A DNA stretch of 64,000 nucleotides from Beta vulgaris subsp. vulgaris (taxonomy: Eukaryota; Streptophyta; Magnoliopsida; Caryophyllales; Amaranthaceae), in the NCBI RefSeq assembly GCF_026745355.1, contig NC_079207.1, positions 35,124,502 through 35,188,501 on the forward strand, written 5' to 3'. Within the stretch, counting starts at the first letter, position 1; each line of letters starts with the position of its first letter. Below are positions 24,658 through 35,775 of the stretch, in pieces. The notes beneath the pieces are model-generated. The model was given only the letters and a program-made list of their open reading frames with translations. It was not told where the DNA came from and did not search any database. The translations under genes and the position numbers were made by a program.

Positions 24658-24669
24658 TGGTATCAAAGC
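24658..24669 (+). other. Primer binding site (initiator tRNA-Met)
   Basis: TGGTATCAAAGC, two bases after the LTR end TTACA; one mismatch to the plant Ty1 consensus. Confidence 0.85.
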
Positions 24670-24710
24670 CTAACTTCTTGAAAGGGTAACACCTAGAGAA
24701 GGAGGACATA

Positions 24711-26950
24711 ATGACTACTCAAGAAATGACCAGTGGACCCGGAGGATCAAGGCTACCAAAGTTCAATGGAACTAACTATCCTTGGTGGAAGAATTCATGA
24801 GAAATCTGATCATTGGCACAGACTATGAGTGCTGGATGATCATCAAGAATGGACCAAGAAGGTGGCTAACAATTCAGATGGAACAGAGAAGAAGGAGAGT
24901 GAGTACACTACTACAGATCTGAAGACCTTCGAGAAGAATGCAAAGGCCATGTCACTACTTCAACAAGGTATTGCTGATAATGAGGTAAGTCGTATATTAG
25001 CATGCTCTACTGCTAAGGAAATATGGGAAACCTTAGAATTAGCCTATGAAGGCACTAGTGAAGTCAGGAGATCTAAAGTTGATATGCTTATGTCTAAATA
25101 TGAAACTTTTGATATGAACGAGATGAAAAATAAGAGATATGTTTCTCGTTTCATGACAATTATCAATGAACTTAAATCTCTTGGAAAGACTTTACTAATG
25201 AAGATTTGGTGAGAAAGATCTTGAGAAGTTTGACAGGTAAATGGCTGCCCAAGGTGACTGCTATTCAGGAGGCTAAGGATCTAACGAATTGTCCATGAAC
25301 AACTTATTGGGTCATTAATGACTCATGAGATGTTGGTGGAGTCAAAGGAGGAAAGCACAACCAAAAGTCGTGGGTTAGCTTTGAAGGGTGAGGAAAATGA
25401 TGAAGATCTGATGATATTGGTCTCATGGCTAAGAGGTTTGAGAGGAGTCTCAGAACGCAGTTCAAGGGGAAGTCTTGGAAGAACAAGGGCAACTTGAAGA
25501 AACCAGTTCCAGCACTGGTTGCTTCAAATGTGGAGAAACTGGACACATGATCAAGGATTGTCCAGCATGGAAGAATGATAAAGGAGGACAAAGAGAGAAG
25601 AAAATGACTAAGAGGGCTATGCTAGCCGCCTGGGGTGATTCTGATTCAGGTGGTGAAAGCGAGGAAGATGAAGCCCTAATGTGTGTGACGCTCTGATTGG
25701 AGACACAGACCAAAGCAGACCAGTTTAGGAAAGAAAGGACACATGTGCCTCATGGCAGGAAGCAGCTCTTCCGACGAAGAACAGGTAACTATCTCTAATA
25801 TGCAAGAACAAATGAGATATTGTGATAGAGATGAGTTACTAGGTTTTATTGATTCTGCTATTGAACAAAATGTTAAAGGAAATGCTGCTTATAAAGCTAA
25901 CAAAAAGAAGTTGAGAGAAGTAACTCGAAACTTAGACCTAAGTGAAAGCCGTTCTGCTGAACTTGAACTTATTTGTACAGAACTGAAAGAAAAAATTTCA
26001 GAGCTTGAAATAAGTTTGGATCAGAAGAACATTGAGCTTGAGATGCTAAGACCTCAATCAGATTTTTCAAAAACTGATTTTATCAAAATAATGATAGAGG
26101 ATTTAGTAAACTCAAGGAGGCTGAAGTTGAAGGTATAAATTTCGAGTTACTCAAACAGAAAAGCTTTCTTTAGAACATTCTGATTTAATTTTGGCTCATA
26201 ATATCTAATTGATGATGTGGAAGAATTGTTCAATGAGTATGTGGATTTGAAAGCTTCTTTTGCTAGACAAGTGGTCCTAGTGTTAATGTCGAAGACTTAT
26301 GTTTGGAATATGAGGGTAAGATCTGTGATCTTCAATCCGAATATATGAACTAAGAAAAGGCAAGAACATTGGACCACTTCTGAACCAGATCCAGAACTGG
26401 TTTCAAAACTTAAGGATGAGCTTCATAAGGCAAAGTTGGATCTTGCCATTGCTGCAGAATTTAATGAAGCTCAACTTAAGAAACTTGAAACCAAAGAACA
26501 GGATTTAGTGACTGCTTGAGACAGATGAAAGGTTGCTCGATGCTCAGAGTACTTTAAACATTCTGACTTCACAACCTGGTAATCCTCAGAGGTTTGGATT
26601 AGGGTATTCTGGAACCAGTTCCCAACAGCCACCAAAGTTGGGAAGAGATGAGACTTGGATTTCGAATTCAAGAGAGGTAAGTGTACATGCACGTATGTAC
26701 CTACTGTGGTAAGAATGGTCATGTTATTAATACTTGTTGGACTAAGCAAAAACATGATAAAAGAAATCAGTCTCATGTTCACAATGTCCTTATCAGAAGG
26801 GTCACACACACAATTGGTCTAACAATGGAAAACATGATAAAACTAAGAAGACCAATGTAAAACAAATCTGGGTTAGAAAGGACAGAGTCAAACCAGTTGC
26901 CAAGGACAAGGAACCCAAGAAAGTCTGGGTTCCTAAAACTAAACCTTGAT
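24711..26950 (+). pseudogene. gag of the Sirevirus-like element
   Basis: An ATG at 24711 starts a frame with SRLPKFNGTNYPWWK, the opening of Ty1 gag, which shifts within 30 codons. The open piece 24829-25212 has SLLQQGIADNEVSRILACST, AKEIWETLELAYEGTSEVRR and YVSRFMTIINELKSLGKT, the UBN2-type gag core. A zinc knuckle CFKCGETGHMIKDC is at 25520-25561 (CX2CX4HX4C), followed by a Glu-rich and coiled-coil-like stretch (25743-26138, ELKEKISELEISLDQKNIEL). A second knuckle, CTYCGKNGHVINTC, is at 26696-26740. The long coiled-coil segment between two knuckles is typical of Sireviruses. Several frameshifts make it inactive. Confidence 0.85.
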
Positions 26951-26955
26951 TTGTT

Positions 26956-28450
26956 TTGCAGGTTAGAGTGAGAGCAAAACCATACTGGTATTTGGACAGT
27001 GGTTGCTCGAGACACATGTCAGGAGATAAAAGTCAATTTCTCTCACTCGTAGCCTATGAAGGAGGAAGTGTCACCTTTGGAGACAATAGCAAAGGTTTGA
27101 TTAAAGGTATAGGTAAAGTTGGTAAGACACTTTCTCAAGCGATTAATGATGTTTACTATGTAGAAGGTTTGAAACATAACCTCTTGAGCATTTCTCAACT
27201 ATGTGACAAAGGAAACCATGTTGAATTTGAAACCAATCTTTGTCATATAGTCAACACTGAAACAAGGGAACTGGTCTGCAAGGGATTTCGACATAACAAT
27301 GTTTACATAACATTTTTAAGTCAGATTCCAAAGACCAGTGCCACTTGTCTTAGTGTTATAAAGGATGATCATTGGCTGTGGCATAAGAGACTTGGACATG
27401 TGAGTTTTTCTTTACTAAATAAACTGAGATCTCAAGACTTGGTGACAGGTTTACCTAACATCAAGTTTGCTGCAGATCATATTTGTCATGAATGTGCTAA
27501 ATGTAAACATGTCAAGTCCTCTTTTCAGCCAAAGAAGTTTGTAAGCACAACTAGACCTTTCGAACTTGTACACATGGACTTGTGTGGGCCCATGCGCGTG
27601 CAAAGTCGAAATGGTCATAGTTATGTGTTTGTGTTAGTTGATGATTATTCTCGTTTCACTTGGACAATCTTTTTGAAGTTTAAAAATGAAACTTTTGAAG
27701 AATTTGAAATTCTGGTAAAACAAGTCCAAAACAAGATTAGTCATCAACTGGTCTCTATCCGGTCTGATCATGGTTCTGAATTTGACAATGTCAGCTTCGT
27801 AACCTACTGTAATGATCATGGTGTATCTCACAATTTTTCAGCTCCTAGAACTCCACAACAAAATGGAGTGGTTGAAAGGAAAAATCGCACTCTAGAAGAA
27901 ATGGCAAGAACAATGCTTCTAGAGAGTGGTCTTCCTCGAAACTTCTGGGCTGAGGCTGTGAGTACTGCGTGTTATATTTTGAAAAGTAATGTTGAGACCT
28001 TTACTGAAGAAAACACCTTATGAGCTCCTTAGGGAAGAAAACCAAACATTCACATTTACGTATTTTTGGGTGCAAATGTTTTGTACACAACAATGGTAAA
28101 TCAAGTTTGGACAAGTTTGACCCAGGAGTGATGAGGCTGTTTTCGTTGGATACTCTTCACACAGCAAGGCATACAAAGTTTTCAATAAAAGAACCTTGTG
28201 TGTTGAAGAAAGTATCCATGTCTTGTTTGATGAGACTAACATGTTCAGCAAGCATGTGCAGGTTGAAGATGCTGATGAGTTCGAAATTGGTATGCTGAAC
28301 TTTACAGGGCTAAGGATGAAGAAGGTGCTGAACCAGGCTCACCACACAACTCTCATAGAGAGGAAGAGTCTGGTCCAGCACAGAATCAGGTAGCTCAAGA
28401 GGTAAGGGAAGGAGATAGTGACTCAGATGCTCATCCACATGAAGATGATG
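26956..28450 (+). pseudogene. Protease and integrase of the Sirevirus-like element
   Basis: The open frame 26956-28023 (355 codons) starts in protease: YWYLDSGCSRHMSGDKSQF has the catalytic DSG at about residues 14-16. Integrase follows: the pre-integrase motif LWHKRLGHVSFSLLNKLRSQ, the zinc-binding CHECAKCKH, then the catalytic core with Asp in HMDLCGPM, Asp in SIRSDHGSEFDN and Glu in QQNGVVERKNRTLEEMART, so D, D and E are all present. The frame breaks at 28020 (TGA), and the C-terminal part (HLRIFGCKCFVHN, about 28050) continues in other frames. This is the best preserved stretch of the element; the enzyme would have cleaved the polyprotein and inserted the cDNA. Confidence 0.88.
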
Positions 28451-30210
28451 CAAATGAGACCACTATGGAAACTGGTTCACCTGCTCAAAACAACAATGAG
28501 ACAGGGGGAACCAGTACAGGAACAGGTTCAACATTAGAAGGCACAAATGCAAACTTTGATATGAACAAATCTTTTAAGTACAAGTCCTCTCACCCCACTG
28601 ATCTAATCATTAGTGATATTAACAAGGGGTGCAGACATGGAATCTACTTTGCAAAACTTTTGTGCATTCTATTCCTTCTTATCAAATGTTGAACCTACTG
28701 ACTATAAGGTTGCTTTAACGGATCCAGATTGGGTTTAGCCATGCAAGATGAACTCAATCAGTTTAGAGAAATCAAGTATGGCACCTTGAACCCAGGACGG
28801 CAAACATGTCTGTTATTGGAACTAAATGGGTTTCAGGAACAAATTGGACGATTCAGGAATTATAGTCAGAAACAAAGCTAGGCTAGTGGTTCAAGGGTTT
28901 AATCAACAGGAAGGAATTGATTATGATGAAACCTTTGCTCCAGTAGCCAGGCTTGAAGCTATCAGGATATTAATTGCATTTGCTGCTCAAATGAATTTTA
29001 AACTCTTTCAAATGGACGTTAAGACAGCCTTTCTTAATGGCTATTTGAAAGAAGATGTTTATGTAAAGCAGCCCCCTGGCTTTGAGGATAGTGATTTGCC
29101 AAATCATGTTTTTAAACTCGATAAAGCTCTCTATGGTCTCAAACAAGCTCCAGAGCTTGGTATGAGAGACTTTCCAGTTTTCTTTTAGAAAATGGTTATA
29201 AGAGAGGATCAGTTGACAAGACACTATTCTTGAAAGAAAGGGGAACTGATCTGTTAGTGGTCCAAATATATGTTGATGATATTTTGTTTGGAGCTACTAA
29301 TCCTGATTTGTGTAAAGATTTGCAGATTTGATGAAGAGCGAATTTGAGATGAGTATGATGGGAGAGCTTGGATTCTTCCTTGGTCTTCAAATCAAGCAAA
29401 CCAAAGATGGAATCATGATCCATCAACAGAAATACCTCAAGGAGCTGCTGAAGAGGTATGGTCTGCAAGATAGCAAGTCCTATGAAACACCTATTCCAAC
29501 TTCTACAAAATTGAGCCTTGATGAGAAGGGAAAGGATGTTGAGGGAACGCTATACAGAGGTATGATTGGCTCACTGCTTTACTTAACAGCCAGTAGGCCA
29601 GATATAGTGTTTTCAGTAGGGTTGTGTGCGAGATTTCAAAGCAACCCTAAAGAATCTCACCTAAAGGCTGTTAAAAGGATTCTTAGATATCTCAATGGTA
29701 CTGATGATTTGTGTTTGTGGTATCCAAAGGAGCAGCATGAGCCTCATTGGATACAAGATGCTGACTTTGCTGGTTTTATTGTGGACAGGAAGAGTACTTC
29801 TGGAATGGCCCACTTCTTAGGTTCTTGTCTCATTTCATGGGGATCTAAGAAACAAAATTCTGTAGCTCTATCCACAGCTGAGTCTGAGTACATTGCTGCT
29901 GCTTTGTGTTTCTCAACTCTTGTGGATAAAGTCACAACTAAAGGATTTTTGGGTCTGTTTCAGAAGTGTTCCGATTTTATGTGATAACACAAGTGCAATC
30001 AATATTTCGAAAAACCTGTCCAGCATTCTAAAACCAAGCATATTGAGATTAGGCACCATTTTCTAAGGGTCAATGTTGAAAAAGGTAATGTTGAGTTGGA
30101 GTTTTGTAGGTCAGAAGATCAACTACTGACATATTTACAAAACCTTTGAGCAGAGAAGTGTTCATCAAGCTTCGTACCTTGTTGGGTATGATTAAGATTA
30201 GACAATGAGC
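28451..30210 (+). pseudogene. Reverse transcriptase and RNase H of the Sirevirus-like element
   Basis: Reverse transcriptase: [71 protein letters not shown] and [12 protein letters not shown] (28826-29160), then after a frameshift the catalytic YVDD at 29269-29280. RNase H lies in the frame 29328-29984: the connection FEMSMMGELGFFLGLQIKQT, SLLYLTASRPDIVFSVGLCA, then DADFAGFIVDRKSTSG and SVALSTAESEYIAAA. The rest (CDNTSAI, about 29985 onward) has stops. Four or more disruptions show it is dead. The region 30210-30780 before the next ORF is non-coding. Confidence 0.88.
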
Positions 30211-30778
30211 TCTTAGGTCTTGACTTGTCCCTTTGGCTAGTCAAATGATGTCATTTGTATATATATTTCGTTTTCTTCTGTACATTTTTTTTTTTTGCTT
30301 TTAGGGCTTACAAAGTTCTTATGCGATGCTGAATGATCATCTTAGTACTTGGTACTTAAGCATAAGTCTTAAAAAGGTAAGTTGGCACAGACCAGTTGCA
30401 GACCACTTGGGAACCAGATTCTTGAGGCGGTTATTCTCTGAATACTTGGTTTATTTTTCAAATTTCAAATTAGGAAAATAAATGAAGTGACGGTTGTAAT
30501 TAAGGCAACTGCAGTTTGCGAAGAACGGATATATCCGTTTGATTTTTTTCTTTCTTACCTTCGTATATATATTCTTGCATGTGATCATACTTTCCTTATT
30601 TCTCTCTCATTATCTTTGATCACATATTTTCCTGATTTTGTTTTCTTTAGTTCGTACTTTCTTTCGATCAAACCCTACTTTCTTCTACTCTTTCTTTCTC
30701 GAATTCTTGAAACACAAATTGTTCAAGTTTTCTTTTCTTGTTCTCAAGTGCTCACAACAGAGTAAATTCAGTCTCATC
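30210..30778 (+). other. Non-coding spacer between pol and the extra ORF
   Basis: T-rich, with one perfect 16-bp palindrome, AACGGATATATCCGTT, at 30524-30539. It could hold a splice acceptor or promoter for the downstream ORF. I see no further motif. Confidence 0.5.
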
Positions 30779-32750
30779 ATGTCAAAAAGAAGGAGTTCAA
30801 GGTTGGTCGAAAAGGAGGTTGAAGAATCTCCTGAAATTGAAACGAAGCAAGCAAGGAAGTGGTTGATCCGGTTGTAGAAGAAGAGGTTGAAGAAGAGGAA
30901 GAAGTTCCTCTGATACGGAGGTCTTCAAAGAAGCCAGCAACTGCAAAATCCACCACCACAAAATCAACAACACCAAAATCACCACAAAAACTACCACCAC
31001 AAAAGCGGTTACTTCCAATTCAACCGCCAAAACACCAAATGCCCCTCCCAAATTACAAAAACCACCACTCCCAAAAAGCCTGTCACACCAAAATCAAAGG
31101 CTCTCTACCAAAACGGTTGAGGAGTCTAAGCCAGAGGAGTCGAAAAGATGAGGAGTCAGAATCTGAAAAGGAGTCGGAGCCGGTGGATAGTCTGAACCGA
31201 GAATCAAGATGGAGAAGAAGAAGTTGAGAAGGAGGAGCTGTATGTTGAAAAGGCAAAGAAGGTTGTGCCAGAAACCGCATCAAAGCGGTTAAGTCTGTTG
31301 AGAAACGGTTCCAAACCCATTCCTACAAACCATCAATTAAAACCACCAAGCTCAAAATTCTACCCCTACAATTCACCCAACCAGTGGAGAAATCAAAGAA
31401 GAAAGCAGATGCTGATGTTGAGGGGGAAGTTCCTAAAAAGGAGACTGTTAAGGCTGGTGCTAGCAAGGGCCCTAGGATAAAGACGGTTGCTAGGAAGAGT
31501 GCTGAATCTTCCAAAGACAAGGAGATCATGGAGCAACAACCAGAATCAGACTGGTTCCCTGCTGACAAAAAGCGGAAGGTGCCTGCTACTGCTGCTGCTG
31601 AGGGTTTCGAACCCAGGAAAAGTAAGTCTATTACTCCTGCGCCTTTGTATGATTTGAGGGATAGGTCTATACTGGTTGGTTTTTCTGTTGCAAAGAGTTG
31701 GGTTAATCAGAAATTCTTGCACGAGGTTAAGGAAGCCCTAGATTTTAAAAATGGTTGTGTTATTTCCAAAGAACTTGATGTGTTTATGCCTTTGGTTGAG
31801 GAATTTTATGAACACCTGCATACTAAGGAGATGGTCCTACTTTGCTTTTGTTAAGGGCACTCCCATTAAATTATCTGAGAAGAGTTTGGCTGAAATTTTT
31901 AAAGTCCCACACAAGGGACTGGATGAGTACTCAAGAAAGAACTGGCCCACAGTTAAAGGCCTCACAGCATAACAGATCCAGACCAGGTTGTTCACTGGTC
32001 CTCCTGACCCTAAGCAGGGGTACACCATTGGCCATCTAAGGGAGCCAATCATAAGGATCTTTCATACCATAGCCTCAAAGATTGTGTTTCCCAGAGCACA
32101 AGGGCGCATGAGTGTTCGGTTGATGGATAGTGTTCTTATTTACTGTCTCATGGAACATATTCCAGTCAATCTCCCTGCTATGATCTTGGGTCACATGATC
32201 TGCTGTGTGGAAAAGGCGAAGCATGCACTGCCCTATGGCGGATGGCTAACCTTAGTGTTAACTCATTGGAAAATTCGTATGGTGGGAGACTATGGCACCA
32301 TGTCTCACCTTACGAATCAGATTATAGGTCAGAAGGGCATGTCATATGCAGGTGGTGTTCTAAAAATGAAAAGTGCAGCAAAGGGTGATGCTATTGGTGA
32401 AGGGACCAGTACAGAATCAGTTCAGGCTACTTATGCCTTGGTAAAGCAGTTGAGTGACCAGAATCAGATGATGCAGAATATGCTGAACAGTGTTACTCAG
32501 CTTTGCACTGCTCTTCAGGAATCCTACAAGAGAGTTGAGGTTCGCCTTGACAAGGCTGGTATTTAGGGAAGAGAGGATTCTGAGGAAAAGTATGAGTCAT
32601 CTCAGGCTGCTGGTGATGAAGATGATGAAGAAGAGGAGGCAGAAGTGGAGGAGGAAGAGCAAGAAGAAGAGGAGGAGGAAGAACATGAAGAAGATGCTTC
32701 AGAGAACCTTGAGAGGAAGAAGATGATGGGACTGAAAATGATTTGGAGCT
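30779..32750 (+). pseudogene. Additional downstream ORF (env-like / plant transposon protein) of the Sirevirus-like element
   Basis: An ATG at 30779 opens MSKRRSSRLVEKEVEE, a basic and acidic start, then a Lys/Pro/Thr-rich tract. From about 31640 a more ordered part follows: YDLRDRSILVGFSVAKSWVN, FYEHLHTKEMVLLCF, IKLSEKSLAEIFKVPHKGLD, PIIRIFHTIASKIVFPRAQG and MDSVLIYCLMEHIPVNLPAM. It resembles, from memory, the putative plant transposon protein domain (RFYA..., HxxV..L..IYC). An amphipathic helix follows (KQLSDQNQMMQNMLNSVTQL), and after a frameshift an acidic Glu-rich tail. I see no signal peptide and no clear membrane anchor, so I do not call it an envelope glycoprotein. Sireviruses often carry such an ORF after pol; its role is unknown. 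Confidence 0.7.
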
Positions 32751-33511
32751 GATTGATTTATTTTCTTTTCTTTACTATCTTTTGCTGCTAACCCTCTTTT
32801 CTTAAACTTCTATCTACTACCCCCCCAAATTACAAAAATAATTGATCTTATGTAATTTGGTCTACTACTGGTCTGTAATAACTCTTAATTAGGACAAGTA
32901 GCTTTTGGTACCCTGCAGGAACTTTGGTAGCATCAGCATCCCTAGAATGCTGTTTGAGCTGCCTATTTGGCTTGAATTAGTAGTTATCTACTGCTTCTTT
33001 TATGTTCCTTTGATTGTACCCTTGATTTATTTTGATGATGCCAAAAGGGGGAAGCAGGTGTGAAGTTCTGTAATCTTTTCCACCTAATCTTAGGGGGAAG
33101 TAGATCTGGTGCTATAACTTGTGTGTGTTGCAGCAACTAGAACAAGGCTGAGTGCCTTGTTAATGGTGACAGACCAGAAGTGGTTTGGATTTGAGTGTAT
33201 TCAAAGCACTTTACTTCTTTTCACCCTAATGACTTAGAAATAAGTCTGAACACTACTGATGTTCTTCTTGCGGACGCATGTTTAAGTCTAAGAGCTCTGA
33301 GTCTAATCAGTATCTGCCTATGGTACTTAGAAACTCTTTCTTAAAATGCTGTCAGTTAGTTGTGAACTGGTGTACTTGTAAATGATGCTTAATCTGCAGG
33401 AACAGTACGAGATCAGTGCTTTGAGTTCTTATCTTAAGAATTCAATTTGTTTGAAAAAGCTCCCAACACTAATGATATTATATGCAGGGGGAACTTCAGG
33501 GTTTGTCATCA

Positions 33512-33528
33512 TCAAAAAAGGGGGAATT
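33512..33528 (+). other. Polypurine tract of the Sirevirus-like element
   Basis: AAAAAAGGGGGAATT precedes the 3-prime LTR start. Similar AAAAGGGGGAAG words occur near 33042 and AGGGGGAAG near 33091, as is common in Sireviruses. Confidence 0.8.
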
Positions 33529-34403
33529 TGTTATGTTCCCTATTTTGAGTTTTGAATGATGACAAACCACATTGAACTACTATATTGCATGCATGTTTCT
33601 GTTTACATGTGTAGGTGCCAAAGTACGAGTTCAATGAATTCGTATTTTAGGAAAGTTCTCTTTCCGAGTAAAATTGATTTTCAAAATTCACGGATGCATG
33701 GTTTGATATGTGAGCAAGATTTCTTAAATATGGTAAGTGTGTTATATGATATTATACTGAGTATATTTTCCTTGGAATTATTTTTCATACTTTCGAGGAA
33801 AGTATACTCACATAATATCATGTAATATTTACTTACCAAAGGCTTATTTAAGGTGTTTCACAAACATACAAACATGAGGCTTTTGCACGATAATTCTTGG
33901 GTATTCTCTCAGCAAAAGTATTCTCTTCCAAGTATTCAAACCTAGCATAAACCCTAATACCACATAGATCTTAAACTACTCTCATTCTAAGCATTTAAGG
34001 TTGTTATGCTCGTGAGAGAAAAACTTGTTGTATTTGAGCATCCTGTGAGTTCAGGTTGCTGGGGAAGTTGATCAGGGATCAATTTCATTTGAACCATCAC
34101 AGTTAGTGGTTGAGTCGAACTTCCATAGGTGGAAGTTGGGGAATCATCTTGTGTATAGGTGCATAAGTGATTGAGTGTAATTCTTTTGTTATTTTGAGTT
34201 GATTAATAAAAGAGTGAGTGAGTGGAGGACGTAGACTTATTTGAAGTCGAACCTCGTTAAATCCTTGTGTCGTTTATTCATTGCTTTTATTTCCGCTGCT
34301 AGAGAACTGTTTATTTACTGTTCTTACAATAATCGAAAAAGTTGCAACATTCGGACAAACACTCAAATCCCCCCCCCCCTCTTGAGTGTCTCTTGCACTT
34401 ACA
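33529..34403 (+). repeat. 3-prime LTR of the Sirevirus-like element, internally deleted
   Basis: 875 bp. Relative to the 5-prime LTR it jumps from CGAGTTCAATG straight to AATTCGTATTTTAGG, dropping the 260 bp equivalent to 23646-23905. The trinucleotide ATG stands at both deletion edges. The hairpin is retained at 33732-33837. Confidence 0.92.
33732..33837. promoter_or_regulatory. Long imperfect inverted repeat in the 3-prime LTR
   Basis: The counterpart of the hairpin at 24000-24103, with the same arms and small changes in the loop (TTATTTTTCATACTT). Pairing is conserved in both LTRs. Confidence 0.75.
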
Positions 34404-34424
34404 CTATGGCAATTCCAACCTCGG

Positions 34425-35187
34425 CGCAAATGCAGAGATCTTGCACTACGGCGCACGTCTCCTACGCTGTAGCGCAGGCCTATTTTTCCATATTGCCGCG
34501 AAGAACTCTCTTGGGGCCTAAGTTTAGGATATTCTAGAGAATATTCCTTGCTTAGACGAGTTATACTATCAATATTATTCCGGCTTTTACGGCAAGAAAG
34601 CTCCCTTTTGCTGCAAGAAAGCTCCCTTTTCCGGATCTCTCTAGAACTTTCCGGAATGTTCTAAAAAAAGGATTTAAAATAAAAAATAGTAGAAAATAGC
34701 AGAAAAATCATAGAAATTCATGGAAAAATTGTATAAAATTGTACGTGCCTTAGAAAAATAGAAAAAAATCTCGGGGCGCGTCATAAGAAATTACGAAAAC
34801 ACCCCTGAAGTGCCAAAAGACCTTAGAAAAATTCAGAAAAATGTGGAAAAATTATAGAAAATAGGGAAAAATAGGAAAAGTTAGAAAAGTGACAAAATGA
34901 TTGAGAAAATTATGAAAATGCCCCTAAGGGATAAAAAGTGTTTTTCAAAATCAAAGAAAAATGATTAAAAATTTCGGAAAAATTTCGGAAAAATTCCTAA
35001 AGAGCCTACAAAGGTGCCAATGACCTTAAGAGGTGCCAGAGAGGTTATGGAAAGGATAATGGAAGAATGGTAGAAAGTGACACTTGAACATACGCCTATG
35101 GAACCGGACCAATTGCGTCGCGGTACAATCATCATCGACTTTAAGGGAGCTAACTGAAGGACAAAATTAGGTGTTAATTGTTTCCAC
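34425..35187 (-). repeat. Tat-type LTR fragment (minus strand)
   Basis: It shares long stretches with the LTRs at 50950-62183: GGCAAGAAAGCTCCC, CCGGAATGTTCTA, GAAAATTATGAAAATGCCCC, GGTACAATCATCATCGACTTT. The minus-strand start is TTAACACCTAATTTTG, a decayed form of TGTAGACACCTAA. It interrupts the DUF7745-like coding sequence at 35188. Its other end is lost near the Ty3 RNase H codons at 34404-34424. A GC-rich box (GGCGCACGTCTCCTACGCTG) lies at 34450-34475. Confidence 0.65.
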
Positions 35188-35733
35188 CGAATTGTAAGAC
35201 CCCCATGGCTCAAAAGAGATCGCCATTCCTCTTCACTGCTGCGATGCTGCAATAATCTACGATGAGTCAGACCTCTAGGCTTATTATTCGCAAGATCAAG
35301 AGGCTATTCAATCAGTTTTAGTCGTTCCTGGAGCCAAATTTGTAACAAAAACAGAATACAGTATTACACTCAAATCGGCAGAATCAGAAACTACAAAACA
35401 AGGGGGCGCAGTTTCCACCAGCACCAATCAGGTGCACATACCACCTACACCCAACTAGCGCAGTTGCCACCTGCACTAATCAGGGGCACATACTACCTGC
35501 GCCCAACTGGAGCAGTTGCCACATGCGCAGGCACATACACAATATATAAAAAAAATAAAAGCAGCGCACTTGACACCTGCGCTGCGTCCATACTGCATGC
35601 GCCTCTCAGAAAAATAAATATGCACGCAATGTAATTGTAACACCCCAGATTTTGGGAATATAATTAATATTTATTCTACTGAAAATAAATTATTTCTTTT
35701 AATTATTTCATATTTAATATTTTTATGTAGGAA

Positions 35734-35737
<4 letters not shown>

Positions 35738-35772
<35 letters not shown>
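35738..35772. repeat. (TA)n microsatellite
   Basis: About 35 bp of pure TA repeat inside the 2.5-kb solo LTR. Confidence 0.95.

Positions 35773-35775
<3 letters not shown>

Larger units (their letters stand above)
23538..34403 (+). mobile_element. Sirevirus-like Ty1/copia retrotransposon with extra downstream ORF, TSD CTATG
   Basis: LTRs lie at 23538-24655 and 33529-34403, with ends TGTTATG...CTTACA. The primer site TGGTATCAAAGC (24658) adjoins the left LTR and a polypurine tract (AAAAAAGGGGGAATT) adjoins the right one. The perfect TSD CTATG is at 23533-23537 and 34404-34408. The interior holds gag with two zinc knuckles, protease, integrase, reverse transcriptase and RNase H, then about 2 kb with an additional ORF, the layout of the Sirevirus group. 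It sits inside the RNase H of a Tat-type Ty3 element, so it is the younger of the two. Every gene is disrupted. Confidence 0.92.

Noticed and set aside
34404..34537. Plus-strand ORF across the right border of the Ty1 element
   Set aside because: It joins LTR sequence with flanking debris; only the first codons fit Ty3 RNase H.
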